From: Pseudomonas purpurea
Lineage (GTDB): Bacteria > Pseudomonadota > Gammaproteobacteria > Pseudomonadales > Pseudomonadaceae
Length of the DNA: 64,000 nt
Direction of reading: 5' to 3'
NCBI RefSeq assembly: GCF_039908635.1
Contig: NZ_CP150918.1
Span: 1,550,001-1,614,000 of the forward strand
Positions within the stretch are counted from its first letter, which is position 1. Each line of letters starts with the position of its first letter. The position numbers were made by a program, and so were the translations under genes. The notes under the pieces were generated by a model. It was not told the DNA's origin. It ran no database searches and worked only from the letters and a program-made list of their open reading frames with translations. Below, piece after piece: positions 34,459 through 43,207 of the stretch.

Positions 34459-35839
34459 GCCCAGCAGCCTGCGTTGGCGGTTACTGTGGAACCTCGCGCT
34501 GTTGCTGGTGGTGCTGATGATCGCCAGCGGTCTGAGCGCTTACTGGAACGGTCGCGAAGCCGCGGACACCGCGTATGACCGGACCTTGCTGGCCTCGGCG
34601 CGAACCATTGCGGCCGGCCTGTACCAGCGCGACGGCAGCCTCAGCGCCGACGTGCCTTACGTGGCCCTCGATACCTTCGCTTACGACAGTGCCGGGCGGA
34701 TCTACTATCAGGTCAACGACATCCACCAGAAGCTGATTTCCGGCTACGAGAACCTGCCCGGGCCACCGCCGGGAACGCCGCGCACCGACGATTACCCGGC
34801 GCTGGCGCGTTTTTACAATGCCACCTATCAAGGCCAGGCGGTACGGGTGGTCAGCCTGCTCAAACCGGTGATCGAGCCGAACATGAACGGCATGGCGGAA
34901 ATCCGCGTGGCCGAAACCGATGAGGCGCGGGTCAGCATGGCCCGCAGTCTGATGGCCGATACGTTGTTGCGACTGGGCATGCTGGCCGTCGGTGCGTTAT
35001 TGCTGGTGTGGTTTGCGGTGAGTGCGGCGCTGCGCCCGCTGGAGCGATTGCGCACGGCAGTGGAAGAGCGCCAGTCGGATGACCTGCGGGCGCTGCCGCT
35101 GGTCGAAGTGCAGCGCGAGTTGTGGCCACTGGTGCGGGCGCTGAACCACTTCACCGAGCGTTTGCGTGTGCAGTTCGAGCGTCAGGCGCAGTTTATTGCC
35201 GATGCCGCGCATGAGCTGCGCACGCCGCTGGCGGCCTTGAAGGCGCGACTTGAGCTGGGGCTGCGCTCCAGTGAACCGCAAACCTGGCGCACGACTCTGG
35301 AAAGTTCGGCCCAGAGCACCGATCGCCTGACCCATCTGGCCAATCAGTTGCTGTCACTGGCGCGTGTCGAAAACGGTGCGCGGGCGATTGCCGAAGGGGG
35401 CGCGCAGTTGCTTGATCTCAGCCAGTTGGCCCGCGAGCTGGGCATGGCCATGGCACCGTTGGCCCATGCGCGTGGCGTGGCGCTGGCGCTGGAGGCTGAT
35501 GAACCGGTGTGGTTGCGCGGCGAGCCGACGCTACTGAACGAGTTGCTGAGCAATCTGGTGGACAACGCGTTGGCGCATACGCCTTCGGGAGGGAACGTGA
35601 TTCTGCGGGTCAACGCACCGGCAGTGCTGGAAGTCGAAGACGACGGTCCCGGTATTCCGCTGGAGGAGCGTGACCGGGTGTTCGAGCGCTTTTATCGCCG
35701 AAACCAGCAAGTGGCCGGCTCAGGCCTGGGGTTGGCGATTGTGGGTGAAATCTGCCGCGCCCATCTGGCGCAGATCAGCCTGCACGATGGCGCGCAGGCT
35801 GGGTTGAAGGTGCGGGTGAGTTTTATCGCTGGAGAGTGA
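34451..35839 (+). CDS. tctE: Sensor histidine kinase of tricarboxylate transport
   Basis: A 462-residue membrane kinase. Two helices (about 10-30 and 175-195) enclose a periplasmic 2CSK_N/TctE-type sensor domain with SARTIAAGLYQRDGSLSADV and DDYPALARFYNATYQGQ. HAMP, then the dimerisation H-box FIADAAHELRTPLAALKARL, and the ATPase part (NLVDNALAHTPSGG, VEDDGPGIPLEERDRVFERF, GSGLGLAIVGEIC) follow. It senses citrate-like ligands in the periplasm and phosphorylates TctD. It is translationally coupled to tctD. Confidence 0.94.
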   Translation: MHKPSSLRWRLLWNLALLLVVLMIASGLSAYWNGREAADTAYDRTLLASARTIAAGLYQRDGSLSADVPYVALDTFAYDSAGRIYYQVNDIHQKLISGYENLPGPPPGTPRTDDYPALARFYNATYQGQAVRVVSLLKPVIEPNMNGMAEIRVAETDEARVSMARSLMADTLLRLGMLAVGALLLVWFAVSAALRPLERLRTAVEERQSDDLRALPLVEVQRELWPLVRALNHFTERLRVQFERQAQFIADAAHELRTPLAALKARLELGLRSSEPQTWRTTLESSAQSTDRLTHLANQLLSLARVENGARAIAEGGAQLLDLSQLARELGMAMAPLAHARGVALALEADEPVWLRGEPTLLNELLSNLVDNALAHTPSGGNVILRVNAPAVLEVEDDGPGIPLEERDRVFERFYRRNQQVAGSGLGLAIVGEICRAHLAQISLHDGAQAGLKVRVSFIAGE

Positions 35840-35847
35840 ACATAGGA

Positions 35848-35983
35848 CCTGTGGCGAGGGCGCTTGCTCCCGCTGGGCTGCGAAGCAGCTCCAAAACCAT
35901 GCGCCACAGTGTTTCAGTTAAACCGCATTGTCCGGATTTACGACTGCTGCGCAGCCGAGCGGGAGCAAGCGCCCTCGCCACAG
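35848..35983. repeat. Paired REP element (inverted pair 4)
   Basis: CTGTGGCGAGGGCGCTTGCT (from 35849) is mirrored by AGCAAGCGCCCTCGCCACAG ending at 35982. Each copy also carries an inward GCTGCG half-stem near 35878-35888 and 35946-35956. This is the same class as pair 2, found after tctE. Confidence 0.85.
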
Positions 35984-35995
35984 TAGTGTTCACAA

Positions 35996-36817
35996 TCAGT
36001 AAAACATCGACCGGGCGTCTTCCAGGTCGGCGCACAACGACAGGTTGTTCGGGTCAATCTTCAGCTGCTTGAACGCCGGCAGGCTGGAGATATCGATCTG
36101 GGCCAGCGGATGGTCGGTGTCCTTGTAGCAGTGCAGGGTGGCGATTTGCACCAGATCGACATAATCGACCCGCTCGGATTGACGTTTGAAGTCCAGATAC
36201 TGCCCCGGCAGCTTCACCAGCATTTCCGGAAACTCCCAGACGCTCAGCAGTTTGTCGCCCAGCAACGGGTGAATGTGCTCGATCACATGGTTGAGGCTGA
36301 CGGGGTCCGACAACAGCTCGTAGTGGTCTTCGGCGTACGTCAGGATCGGCAGCACGCCAATCTGATGCACCAGTCCGCCCAGCGCGGCCTGATCCGGCTT
36401 GAGTTGGGTATGACTGCGGCACAGGGCGTAGCTGATCCCGGCGATTTCCAGGCTTTTGCGCCAGACATCGCGCATTTTCTGTTCCACCACTTCGGAGCGG
36501 GCATGGAAAATCTGCTCCATGACCAGGCCGATGGCCAGGTTGCTGCTGTAGTTGACGCCCAGCCGGGTGATCGCCGTGTGCAGGTCCGTGACTTCCTGGG
36601 TGGCGCGCAGCAGCGGGCTGTTGACCACTTTGATCAGCCGCGCCGACAGCGCGGTGTCTCGGCCGATGACTTTGCTCAGGGTAGCGACACTGATTTCAGG
36701 GTCTTCGGCGGCCCGGCGAATTTGCAGGGCCACTTCCGGTAATGTTGGCAGAACCAGGTCATCGTTATCGATGGCCTCAACCAAATCCTGTTGGACCTTA
36801 TCCGACAGCTCGCTCAT
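35996..36817 (-). CDS. HDOD-domain signal-transduction protein
   Basis: A 273-residue cytoplasmic protein consisting of one HDOD domain (about residues 20-215). Marks are LPTLPEVALQIRRAAEDPEI, TLSKVIGRDTALSARLIKVVNSPLL, AITRLGVNYSSNLAIGL and AALGGLVHQIGVLPIL. HDOD is related to HD phosphohydrolases but usually non-catalytic; it acts in signal networks that are mostly undefined. It lies downstream of the ygfZ gene on the same strand with a 35-bp gap. Confidence 0.9.
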   Translation of the reverse strand: MSELSDKVQQDLVEAIDNDDLVLPTLPEVALQIRRAAEDPEISVATLSKVIGRDTALSARLIKVVNSPLLRATQEVTDLHTAITRLGVNYSSNLAIGLVMEQIFHARSEVVEQKMRDVWRKSLEIAGISYALCRSHTQLKPDQAALGGLVHQIGVLPILTYAEDHYELLSDPVSLNHVIEHIHPLLGDKLLSVWEFPEMLVKLPGQYLDFKRQSERVDYVDLVQIATLHCYKDTDHPLAQIDISSLPAFKQLKIDPNNLSLCADLEDARSMFY

Positions 36818-36852
36818 TTCTGTTCTCTAGGTGTTGCAAGAAAGTACTGCAA

Positions 36853-37794
36853 TTAACGCTGGATCTCGCGATCGCGATCCAGTTGATAAGGCAGATCGAG
36901 CAGTTGCAGGCCAGGGCCTTCGAGTTCGCCGAGGTGTACATCGCCACTCTCTGCGGCTTCGGCTTGCAGCACGGCAAGCAGTTCAATGTGTTGTTCGGCG
37001 CGAGCGGCGATCACGACTTCGCCAATCGAACTGCCGTGTGTCGGCGAAAACAGCAGTGTGCCGGGTTCGGGTAACTCGCTGGTGTCCAGTTGCAGGCGAT
37101 ACAGCCGGCGCTTGAGCTTGCCCAGGTATTGCATGCGCGCGACGATTTCCTGACCGGTGTAGCAACCTTTCTTGAAACTCACGCCGCCCACGGCTTGCAG
37201 GTTGAGCATTTGCGGAATAAACAGCTCACGGGTGCCCGGCATGACCTGGCCGATACCGGCGCGAACCTGGCCCAACAGCCATTGATTCAGCTCGGCTGCG
37301 TTCAACTGCGCCGCCAGTACGTCTTTCACGGTTGATGCCTGATCGGCTGGCACCCACAGCTCGGTGCGACCGGGCGATACGCGAATGGCGATCAAAGCGC
37401 TGTTGCGTGCAACCGAATCGGTGTCTTGAGGCAGGTCGAGGCCAAGGGCTGACAGGGCAGCGTCAGCCTCCGACAGGCCGAAACGCACCCATGCAGCGCT
37501 TTCATCGGTCAGCTTGGACTTGGAGAACACCGCGTATTTTTTCAGGTCCGCCAGTTGCGGCTCCAACAGTTCGCTGGCCATCGCCAACAGAACGCCGTCC
37601 CCTTCAAGCAGGATGCGAAAGCTCGACTGCATGCGGCCCTTCTGCGTGCAGCGGGCGCCGAGGCTGGCCTGGGTGTCGCTCAGGTAATTGAGGTTGCAGG
37701 TCAATTGCCCCTGAAGGAACTTGCTGGCGTCAGCGCCGCGGACGGCGAGAACGCCTTCGTGGGACAGGGTGCAGAAAAAAGCGGAATCAGCCAT
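36853..37794 (-). CDS. ygfZ: YgfZ/GcvT-family tetrahydrofolate-dependent Fe-S maturation factor
   Basis: A 313-residue folate-binding protein with the YgfZ signature KGCYTGQEIVARMQYLGK (containing the conserved KGC-Y-GQE). The N-terminal GcvT-like part has GADASKFLQGQLTCNLNYL. YgfZ helps maintain certain iron-sulphur enzymes such as MiaB. It is divergent from sdhE/ygfX, the usual arrangement in gammaproteobacteria. Confidence 0.94.
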   Translation of the reverse strand: MADSAFFCTLSHEGVLAVRGADASKFLQGQLTCNLNYLSDTQASLGARCTQKGRMQSSFRILLEGDGVLLAMASELLEPQLADLKKYAVFSKSKLTDESAAWVRFGLSEADAALSALGLDLPQDTDSVARNSALIAIRVSPGRTELWVPADQASTVKDVLAAQLNAAELNQWLLGQVRAGIGQVMPGTRELFIPQMLNLQAVGGVSFKKGCYTGQEIVARMQYLGKLKRRLYRLQLDTSELPEPGTLLFSPTHGSSIGEVVIAARAEQHIELLAVLQAEAAESGDVHLGELEGPGLQLLDLPYQLDRDREIQR

Positions 37795-37943
37795 GGGTCA
37801 TCGCAGGGTAAATAGTCTGGAGGACATCATAAGGGTGCGCCCTTGAAATGGGTAGTTCACAAAGGATGGGTGGTGCCCGACCAAAGCCGACTGGCCGACA
37901 CGGACGGGGACTGTATACTTGCGCTCTATTTGAGGAGCGCTCC

Positions 37944-38198
37944 ATGGTCGAAGATGTTGAACTGAACCGCCTCTACTGGCACAGCCGCCGCGGCATGCTT
38001 GAGCTTGACGTGTTGCTGGTGCCATTTGTGAAAGAGGTCTATCCGCACCTCAACGAGGTTGACCGCGCTTGCTACGTCAAGCTGCTTGAATGCGAAGATC
38101 AGGACATGTTCGGCTGGTTCATGGAGCGTGCCGAATCGCAAGACCCTGAGCTGCAGCGCATGGTTCGCATGATTCTGGACCGTGTTCAGCCCAAGTAA
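37944..38198 (+). CDS. sdhE: Succinate dehydrogenase assembly factor SdhE
   Basis: An 84-residue protein of the SdhE/YgfY family that promotes covalent FAD attachment to succinate dehydrogenase and fumarate reductase. The conserved [14 protein letters not shown] contains the RGxxE motif, and DMFGWFM is the family tail motif. The ATG at 37944 follows GAGGAGC. It overlaps ygfX by 17 bp, a linkage kept across many gammaproteobacteria. Confidence 0.94.
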   Translation: MVEDVELNRLYWHSRRGMLELDVLLVPFVKEVYPHLNEVDRACYVKLLECEDQDMFGWFMERAESQDPELQRMVRMILDRVQPK

Positions 38199-38634
38199 CG
38201 CGTTTGAATGCCGCTGGCAGGCCTCACGGCAACTGCTGGCGGCGTATCTCCTCGCTCAGCTGTTCGCGCTGGGTTCGCTTTACCTTCTTGATATTCCCTT
38301 CTGGGCAAGCCTGTTCGGCGCGGCGCTCTGCCTGCTCCATGGCTTTTGGGTTCTGCCGCGACAAATTCTGCTGACCCATCCTGCGTCGTTCAGTGGTCTG
38401 CGACGCGACGCCGATGGCTGGCAGCTATGGAATCGACAGTCAGGCTGGCAGCCGGTGCAACTGCGCCCCGACAGCCTAGCGCTACCGTTGGTCGTCGTGT
38501 TGCGTTTTCGTCTGCACGGTGAGCGGCGAGTGCGGGCCCTCTGCGTCCCGCGTGATGCGCAGGCGGCGGATGTGCACCGACGCCTGCGGGTTCGCCTCAC
38601 GTTCAGTCGTCATAGGTGGGCGGCACCAGAATAG
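38182..38634 (+). CDS. ygfX: YgfX (CptA-like) inner-membrane protein
   Basis: A 150-residue protein with two N-terminal helices (about 18-53) and a cytoplasmic domain, matching the YgfX family ([42 protein letters not shown]). The likely start is GTG at 38182 inside sdhE. In E. coli the sdhE-ygfX pair was described as the cptBA toxin-antitoxin, but the SdhE role is the better supported one. Its 3' end overlaps convergent nadB by 32 bp. Confidence 0.87.
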   Translation: MFSPSNAFECRWQASRQLLAAYLLAQLFALGSLYLLDIPFWASLFGAALCLLHGFWVLPRQILLTHPASFSGLRRDADGWQLWNRQSGWQPVQLRPDSLALPLVVVLRFRLHGERRVRALCVPRDAQAADVHRRLRVRLTFSRHRWAAPE

Positions 38635-40219
38635 TGTCCAGCGCCTCTGGCAGCATGTTCGGGTAATCGAGGGTGTAATGCAGGCCGCGGCTTTCCTTGC
38701 GCTCCATTGCCGAGCGGATCATCAGCTCGGCGACCTGAGCCAGGTTGCGCAATTCGATCAAATCCCGGCTGACTTTATAGTTGCTGTAGAACTCGTCGAT
38801 TTCGTCCAGCAACAGGCGAACGCGATGCTGTGCCCGTTGCAGGCGCTTGTTGGTGCGCACGATGCCCACGTAGTCCCACATGAATCGCCGAAGCTCGTCC
38901 CAGTTGTGCGCAATGATCACGTCCTCGTCAGAGTCGGTAACCTGGCTGGCGTCCCAGGCGGGCAGGGCGATGGGGATGGCGATCTGGGGCAGTTGCTCCA
39001 GAATGTCTGCCGCCGCCGAACGGGCGTAGACGAAACACTCCAGCAGCGAGTTGCTGGCCATGCGGTTGGCGCCGTGCAGGCCGGTGAAACTGGTTTCGCC
39101 AATGGCATACAGGCCCGGAACGTCGGTGCGGCCCTGTTGGTCGACCATCACGCCGCCGCAGGTGTAGTGCGCGGCGGGCACTACCGGAATGGGTTGTTTG
39201 GTGATGTCGATGGAAAATTCCAGGCAGCGCTCGTACACCGTCGGGAAGTGCGTCTTGATGAAGGACTCGGGCTTGTGGCTGATGTCCAGGTACACACAGT
39301 CGATGCCCAGGCGTTTCATTTCATGGTCGATGGCCCGCGCCACGATGTCCCGTGGCGCCAGTTCGGCGCGTGGATCGAAGCGCTGCATGAAGCGTTCGCC
39401 ATTGGGCAGTTTCAAGTGTGCCCCTTCGCCACGCAGGGCTTCGGTGATCAAGAAACTCTTGGCCAGCGGGTGGTACAGGCACGTGGGGTGGAACTGGTTG
39501 AACTCCAGGTTCGCCACCCGGCAACCGGATCGCCAGGCCATGGCGATGCCATCGCCGCAGGCGCTATCTGGGTTGCTGGTGTACAGATAGACTTTTGCCG
39601 CGCCGCCGGAGGCTAGAATCACGAAGCGTGCGCCATAGGTGTCGACTTCGCCCGTGCCGCGATTGAGCACATAGGCGCCGAGGCAACGATCGCCGTCCAG
39701 GCCCAGGCGTTTTTCGGTGATCAGATCGACAGCGACGCGTTGTTCCAGCAGCTCGATGTTCGAGCGTTGGCGGGCCTGGGCGAGCAGTGTCTTGAAAATC
39801 GCTGCGCCAGTCGCGTCCGCGGCGTGGATGATGCGTCGATGGCTATGACCGCCCTCGCGGGTCAGGTGAAACTCGAAACCACCGTCTTCGGTGCCGGACT
39901 GTTCATCGCGGGTGAACGGCACGCCCTGGTCGATCAGCCATTGAATGGCTTCTTTGCTGTGCTCGACGGTAAAGCGCACGGCATCTTCGTGGCACAGGCC
40001 GCCACCGGCATTGAGCGTATCGTCGACGTGAGACTCAACGGTGTCGGTGTCATCCAGTACGGCTGCGACACCGCCCTGGGCCCAGAATGTCGAACCGTTG
40101 GCGAGGTCGCCTTTGCTCAGGACAGCAATGCGCAGGTGACCGGGTAGGGTCAGCGCAAGACTCAAGCCGGCAGCACCGCTGCCAATCACCAGAACATCGT
40201 GTTGAAACTGTTGGCTCAT
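38603..40219 (-). CDS. nadB: L-aspartate oxidase
   Basis: A 538-residue flavoenzyme that oxidises L-aspartate to iminoaspartate in NAD synthesis. The FAD-binding [15 protein letters not shown] is at the N-terminus. Active-site blocks are [32 protein letters not shown] sequence, HPTCLY with the catalytic region, and [13 protein letters not shown]. The start [13 protein letters not shown] at 40219 was chosen because the 42 codons upstream are not conserved. It shares a long intergenic region with divergent algU, the standard Pseudomonas order. Confidence 0.95.
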   Translation of the reverse strand: MSQQFQHDVLVIGSGAAGLSLALTLPGHLRIAVLSKGDLANGSTFWAQGGVAAVLDDTDTVESHVDDTLNAGGGLCHEDAVRFTVEHSKEAIQWLIDQGVPFTRDEQSGTEDGGFEFHLTREGGHSHRRIIHAADATGAAIFKTLLAQARQRSNIELLEQRVAVDLITEKRLGLDGDRCLGAYVLNRGTGEVDTYGARFVILASGGAAKVYLYTSNPDSACGDGIAMAWRSGCRVANLEFNQFHPTCLYHPLAKSFLITEALRGEGAHLKLPNGERFMQRFDPRAELAPRDIVARAIDHEMKRLGIDCVYLDISHKPESFIKTHFPTVYERCLEFSIDITKQPIPVVPAAHYTCGGVMVDQQGRTDVPGLYAIGETSFTGLHGANRMASNSLLECFVYARSAAADILEQLPQIAIPIALPAWDASQVTDSDEDVIIAHNWDELRRFMWDYVGIVRTNKRLQRAQHRVRLLLDEIDEFYSNYKVSRDLIELRNLAQVAELMIRSAMERKESRGLHYTLDYPNMLPEALDTILVPPTYDD

Positions 40220-40508
40220 TTCAGGATTCCGCTCAAAGCGACCCGGGTCGGGGTTGGCGCAAGACACCTGGATTGGCGAGTCAAGGCAGCCACACAGCGC
40301 ACTAGTATATAGAGGGGTGGATCGGCACAATAGCCGGGCCTTCATGGCGATGTGAAATGACTGTGACGTAAAAGTGACGACCGGGCTTTAGGGTCGTGCC
40401 GGGCGATTTACCGGTTAAATCGCCGACAAGGCACCCGTATCGCGGATGAAACACGCTTTTTCTCTTCACGGTTGCACATTGTCGCTCTTGCCCGACTATA
40501 AAGATTGG

Positions 40509-40536
40509 GAACTTTTGCCAAGCGCCCACGTTCAAT
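40509..40536 (+). promoter_or_regulatory. AlgU-type promoter candidate, distal
   Basis: GAACTT at 40509-40514 is followed after 16-17 bases by TTCAAT, a fair match to the AlgU (sigma-E) promoter pattern GAACTT-N16/17-TCtga. It lies about 255 bp upstream of algU, fitting autoregulation. Confidence 0.55.
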
Positions 40537-40703
40537 AGAAGGTTGCCTGATAGAAGGGGACGCGTCGGTCTTTATGCAAGGCTTGTGATTCGGTCTTTGC
40601 GGGTGGGTTCGACGACAAGATTATTCGCGCAGCCGGCCACGCCCGCGCTGCGTTTTTCGTGCGTGCCAAATCAGAGCCGCAGGAAACTTGCCTGGAGGGG
40701 GGA

Positions 40704-40730
40704 GAACTTTTGCGAAAAGCCCGAGTCTAT
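40704..40730 (+). promoter_or_regulatory. AlgU-type promoter candidate, proximal
   Basis: GAACTT at 40704-40709, a 16-base spacer and TCTAT at 40726-40730 match the AlgU/sigma-E consensus well. It is 60 bp upstream of the algU start. Confidence 0.65.
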
Positions 40731-40789
40731 GTTTGCAAGCTTGATCGATTGGTTATGCAAGCCTCCTCCGCGCTTATCGAGGAGTGTTC

Positions 40790-41371
40790 ATGCTAACCCA
40801 GGAAGAGGATCAGCAGCTGGTCGAGCGTGTTCAGCGCGGCGACAAGCGTGCATTTGATCTGCTCGTGCTGAAATACCAGCACAAAATTCTCGGGTTGATC
40901 GTGCGTTTCGTGCACGACACCCATGAAGCCCAGGATGTTGCACAGGAAGCCTTTATCAAGGCTTACCGTGCACTTGGTAATTTTCGCGGAGACAGTGCGT
41001 TTTATACGTGGCTATACCGCATCGCCATCAACACGGCGAAAAACTATCTGGTTTCACGCGGCCGTCGGCCGCCGGATAGCGATGTCAGTACCGAAGATGC
41101 AGAGTTCTATGATGGCGATCATGGCCTCAAGGATCTTGAATCGCCGGAGCGAGCATTGCTGCGGGATGAGATCGAAGGCACCGTCCATCGAACCATTCAG
41201 CAACTGCCAGAAGATTTGCGTACGGCGTTAACTTTACGTGAATTCGATGGTCTGAGTTACGAGGACATTGCGAGCGTCATGCAGTGTCCGGTGGGTACCG
41301 TGCGCTCCCGGATTTTCCGCGCTCGGGAAGCCATCGATAAAGCCCTGCAGCCGTTGTTGCAGGAAAGCTGA
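40790..41371 (+). CDS. algU: Extracytoplasmic stress sigma factor AlgU (RpoE)
   Basis: A 193-residue ECF sigma factor nearly diagnostic of Pseudomonas AlgU. Region 2 is AFDLLVLKYQHKILGLIVRF and EAQDVAQEAFIKAYRALGNF; region 4 is LREFDGLSYEDIASVMQCPV followed by GTVRSRIFRAREAIDKAL. It controls the envelope-stress and alginate regulon. The start MLTQEEDQQ at 40790 follows CGAGGAG. It heads the algU-mucA-mucB cluster. Confidence 0.97.
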   Translation: MLTQEEDQQLVERVQRGDKRAFDLLVLKYQHKILGLIVRFVHDTHEAQDVAQEAFIKAYRALGNFRGDSAFYTWLYRIAINTAKNYLVSRGRRPPDSDVSTEDAEFYDGDHGLKDLESPERALLRDEIEGTVHRTIQQLPEDLRTALTLREFDGLSYEDIASVMQCPVGTVRSRIFRAREAIDKALQPLLQES

Positions 41372-41402
41372 GACAGCGGCGACAGCCAAGAGAGGAACCG
41401 CC

Positions 41403-41990
41403 ATGAGTCGTGAAGCCCTGCAGGAATCGCTGTCCGCAGTGATGGATAACGAAGCGGACGAACTGGAATTGCGTCGGGTATTGAATGCCTTCGACGATGT
41501 AGAAACTCGCGAGACCTGGGCCCGTTACCAAGTCGCACGGGCTGTTATGCACAAGGATTTGTTGCTGCCTCGTCTGGACATCGCTGCGGCCGTTTCGGCT
41601 GCGCTGGCTGACGAAGCCGTGCCGGCAAAAGTTTCCCGCGGTCCATGGCGCAGCCTGGGTCGTCTGGCGGTGGCTGCTTCGGTGACTGTTGCGGTGTTGG
41701 CCGGTGTGCGTCTGTACAACCAGGACGAGATTGCCGGTGTCGAACTGGCACAGCAATCCACCCAGCCTGGCCTGGCCGTTCCACAAGTTAAAGGCCCTGC
41801 GGTTTTGGCCGGCTACAATGAGAGTTCGCAAGCCACAGGCCCAATGGCCAATGGCGTACTGCAAGGTCAGCCAGGTTGGCACGATCAGCGTCTGCCAAGC
41901 TACTTGCGCCAACATGCTCAACAAGCTGCGCTCAAAGGCACTGAAAGCGCGTTGCCTTACGCTCGTGCAGCCAGTCTGGAAAACCGTTAA
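41403..41990 (+). CDS. mucA: Anti-sigma factor MucA
   Basis: A 195-residue single-pass inner-membrane protein. The N-terminal cytoplasmic RseA_N domain (MSREALQESLSAVMDNEADE, ETWARYQVARAVMHKD) binds AlgU. A transmembrane helix lies about residues 84-102 (LAVAASVTVAVLAGV), and the periplasmic C-terminus binds MucB. It is intact, with no sign of the truncations linked to mucoidy. It lies 31 bp after algU. Confidence 0.96.
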   Translation: MSREALQESLSAVMDNEADELELRRVLNAFDDVETRETWARYQVARAVMHKDLLLPRLDIAAAVSAALADEAVPAKVSRGPWRSLGRLAVAASVTVAVLAGVRLYNQDEIAGVELAQQSTQPGLAVPQVKGPAVLAGYNESSQATGPMANGVLQGQPGWHDQRLPSYLRQHAQQAALKGTESALPYARAASLENR

Positions 41991-41998
41991 GGAGGATC

Positions 41999-42958
41999 AT
42001 GCGCGCCATACCTCTACTTTCGCTTCTGCTCGGTGGCTGGTTTGCTGTTCCAGCCTACGCCGATGAAGCCCAGGACTGGTTGAACCGTCTAGGGCAGGCT
42101 GAGCAACAGCAAAGCTTTCAAGGCACTTTCGTCTACGAGCGCAACGGTAGTTTCTCTACCCACAACATCTGGCATCGTGTCCAGGATGGCAAGGTCCGTG
42201 AGCGTTTGCTCCAGCTTGACGGGTCGGCTCAGGAAGTCGTACGCATTGATGGGCATACTCAATGCGTCAGCGGCACCCTGGTTGCGGGGTTGGGTGATAC
42301 GCCAAACTCCTCTGCTCGTGCGCTTGATCCACAAAAGCTCAAGAATTGGTATGAGCTTGCCGTCATTGGCAAGTCGCGTGTGGCCGGGCGTCCGGCCGTT
42401 ATTGTGTCGTTAACGCCACGTGATCAACACCGTTATGGCTTTGAGCTGCATCTGGATAGCCAGACCGGTTTGCCATTGAAGTCATTGCTGCTCAACGAAA
42501 AAGGCCAGTTGCTGGAGCGTTTCCAGTTTACTCAGTTTGATACTGCCGACGTTCCTTCGGATGCCGATCTTCAGGCCAGCCCTGACTGTAAGGTGGTTGC
42601 GCTGGACGCAGACAAGGCAGCTGCGGTGAAAACGGCTCAGGTCTGGCATTCGGACTGGTTGCCGCCCGGCTTCGAGTTGGCCAGCAGTTCCGCGCACAAG
42701 GATCCCGAAACCAAAACGCAGGTCAGCAGCCTGATGTATGACGACGGTCTGGCGCGTTTTTCGGTGTTCCTCGAGCCTCTCAATGGCGCGACGGTGACCG
42801 ACACCCGTACTCAGTTGGGCCCGACGGTTGCGGTTTCCCGTCGTCTGACGACCCCTGAAGGCGAGATGATGGTCACGGTGGTGGGCGAGATTCCGATTGG
42901 CACCGCTGAGCGAATTGCGCTGTCCATGCGTTCCGGCAACACGACGGCCAAGCAGTGA
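41999..42958 (+). CDS. mucB: Periplasmic sigma-factor regulatory protein MucB (RseB)
   Basis: A 319-residue exported protein with a signal peptide ending about VPAYA/DEAQ. A large lipoprotein-carrier-like domain follows (SFQGTFVYERNGSFSTHNIW) and a smaller C-terminal domain (DSDWLPPGFELASSS ... AERIALSMRSGN). MucB shields MucA from the AlgW protease. It begins 8 bp after mucA. Confidence 0.95.
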   Translation: MRAIPLLSLLLGGWFAVPAYADEAQDWLNRLGQAEQQQSFQGTFVYERNGSFSTHNIWHRVQDGKVRERLLQLDGSAQEVVRIDGHTQCVSGTLVAGLGDTPNSSARALDPQKLKNWYELAVIGKSRVAGRPAVIVSLTPRDQHRYGFELHLDSQTGLPLKSLLLNEKGQLLERFQFTQFDTADVPSDADLQASPDCKVVALDADKAAAVKTAQVWHSDWLPPGFELASSSAHKDPETKTQVSSLMYDDGLARFSVFLEPLNGATVTDTRTQLGPTVAVSRRLTTPEGEMMVTVVGEIPIGTAERIALSMRSGNTTAKQ

Positions 42959-43088
42959 GTCGACGCGGTGATGCTCATCCATCGGCAGGTTAGTTGTGTA
43001 AGGGGGTCAGCAATGTCCATCGCACAATTGAGACGCCGAAATGTTTGGTGAGCATTTCAGTTTGCAGAATTCCTTTAATTTTTCTATA

Positions 43089-43121
43089 GGTCAGAGCCTC
43101 ACGGCTCTGGCCTTGTTTTGT
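43089..43121 (+). terminator. Hairpin between mucB and mucD
   Basis: CAGAGCC (43092-43098) and GGCTCTG (43103-43109) form a stem with a four-base loop, extendable by flanking GG/CC with one mismatch. TTGTTTTGTTG follows. It suggests partial termination between mucB and mucD. Confidence 0.6.
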
Positions 43122-43207
43122 TGTTCCCGGAACAAAAGTACCGTGGATCGTTGTCCGGTATTTGTTGTTTCCTATCGCTTAACCATGCTCGTCGTAACGG
43201 GAGCCGT

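Larger units (their letters stand above)
40220..40789. other. nadB-algU divergent regulatory region
   Basis: A stretch of 570 bp without a supported gene. It carries two AlgU-type promoter candidates reading toward algU (listed separately) and must also hold the nadB promoter. No RNA gene was recognised. Confidence 0.6.

Noticed and set aside
37944..38634. sdhE-ygfX as a toxin-antitoxin module
   Set aside because: SdhE has a well-established flavinylation role, and the pair is conserved core genome; the cptBA interpretation is not needed.
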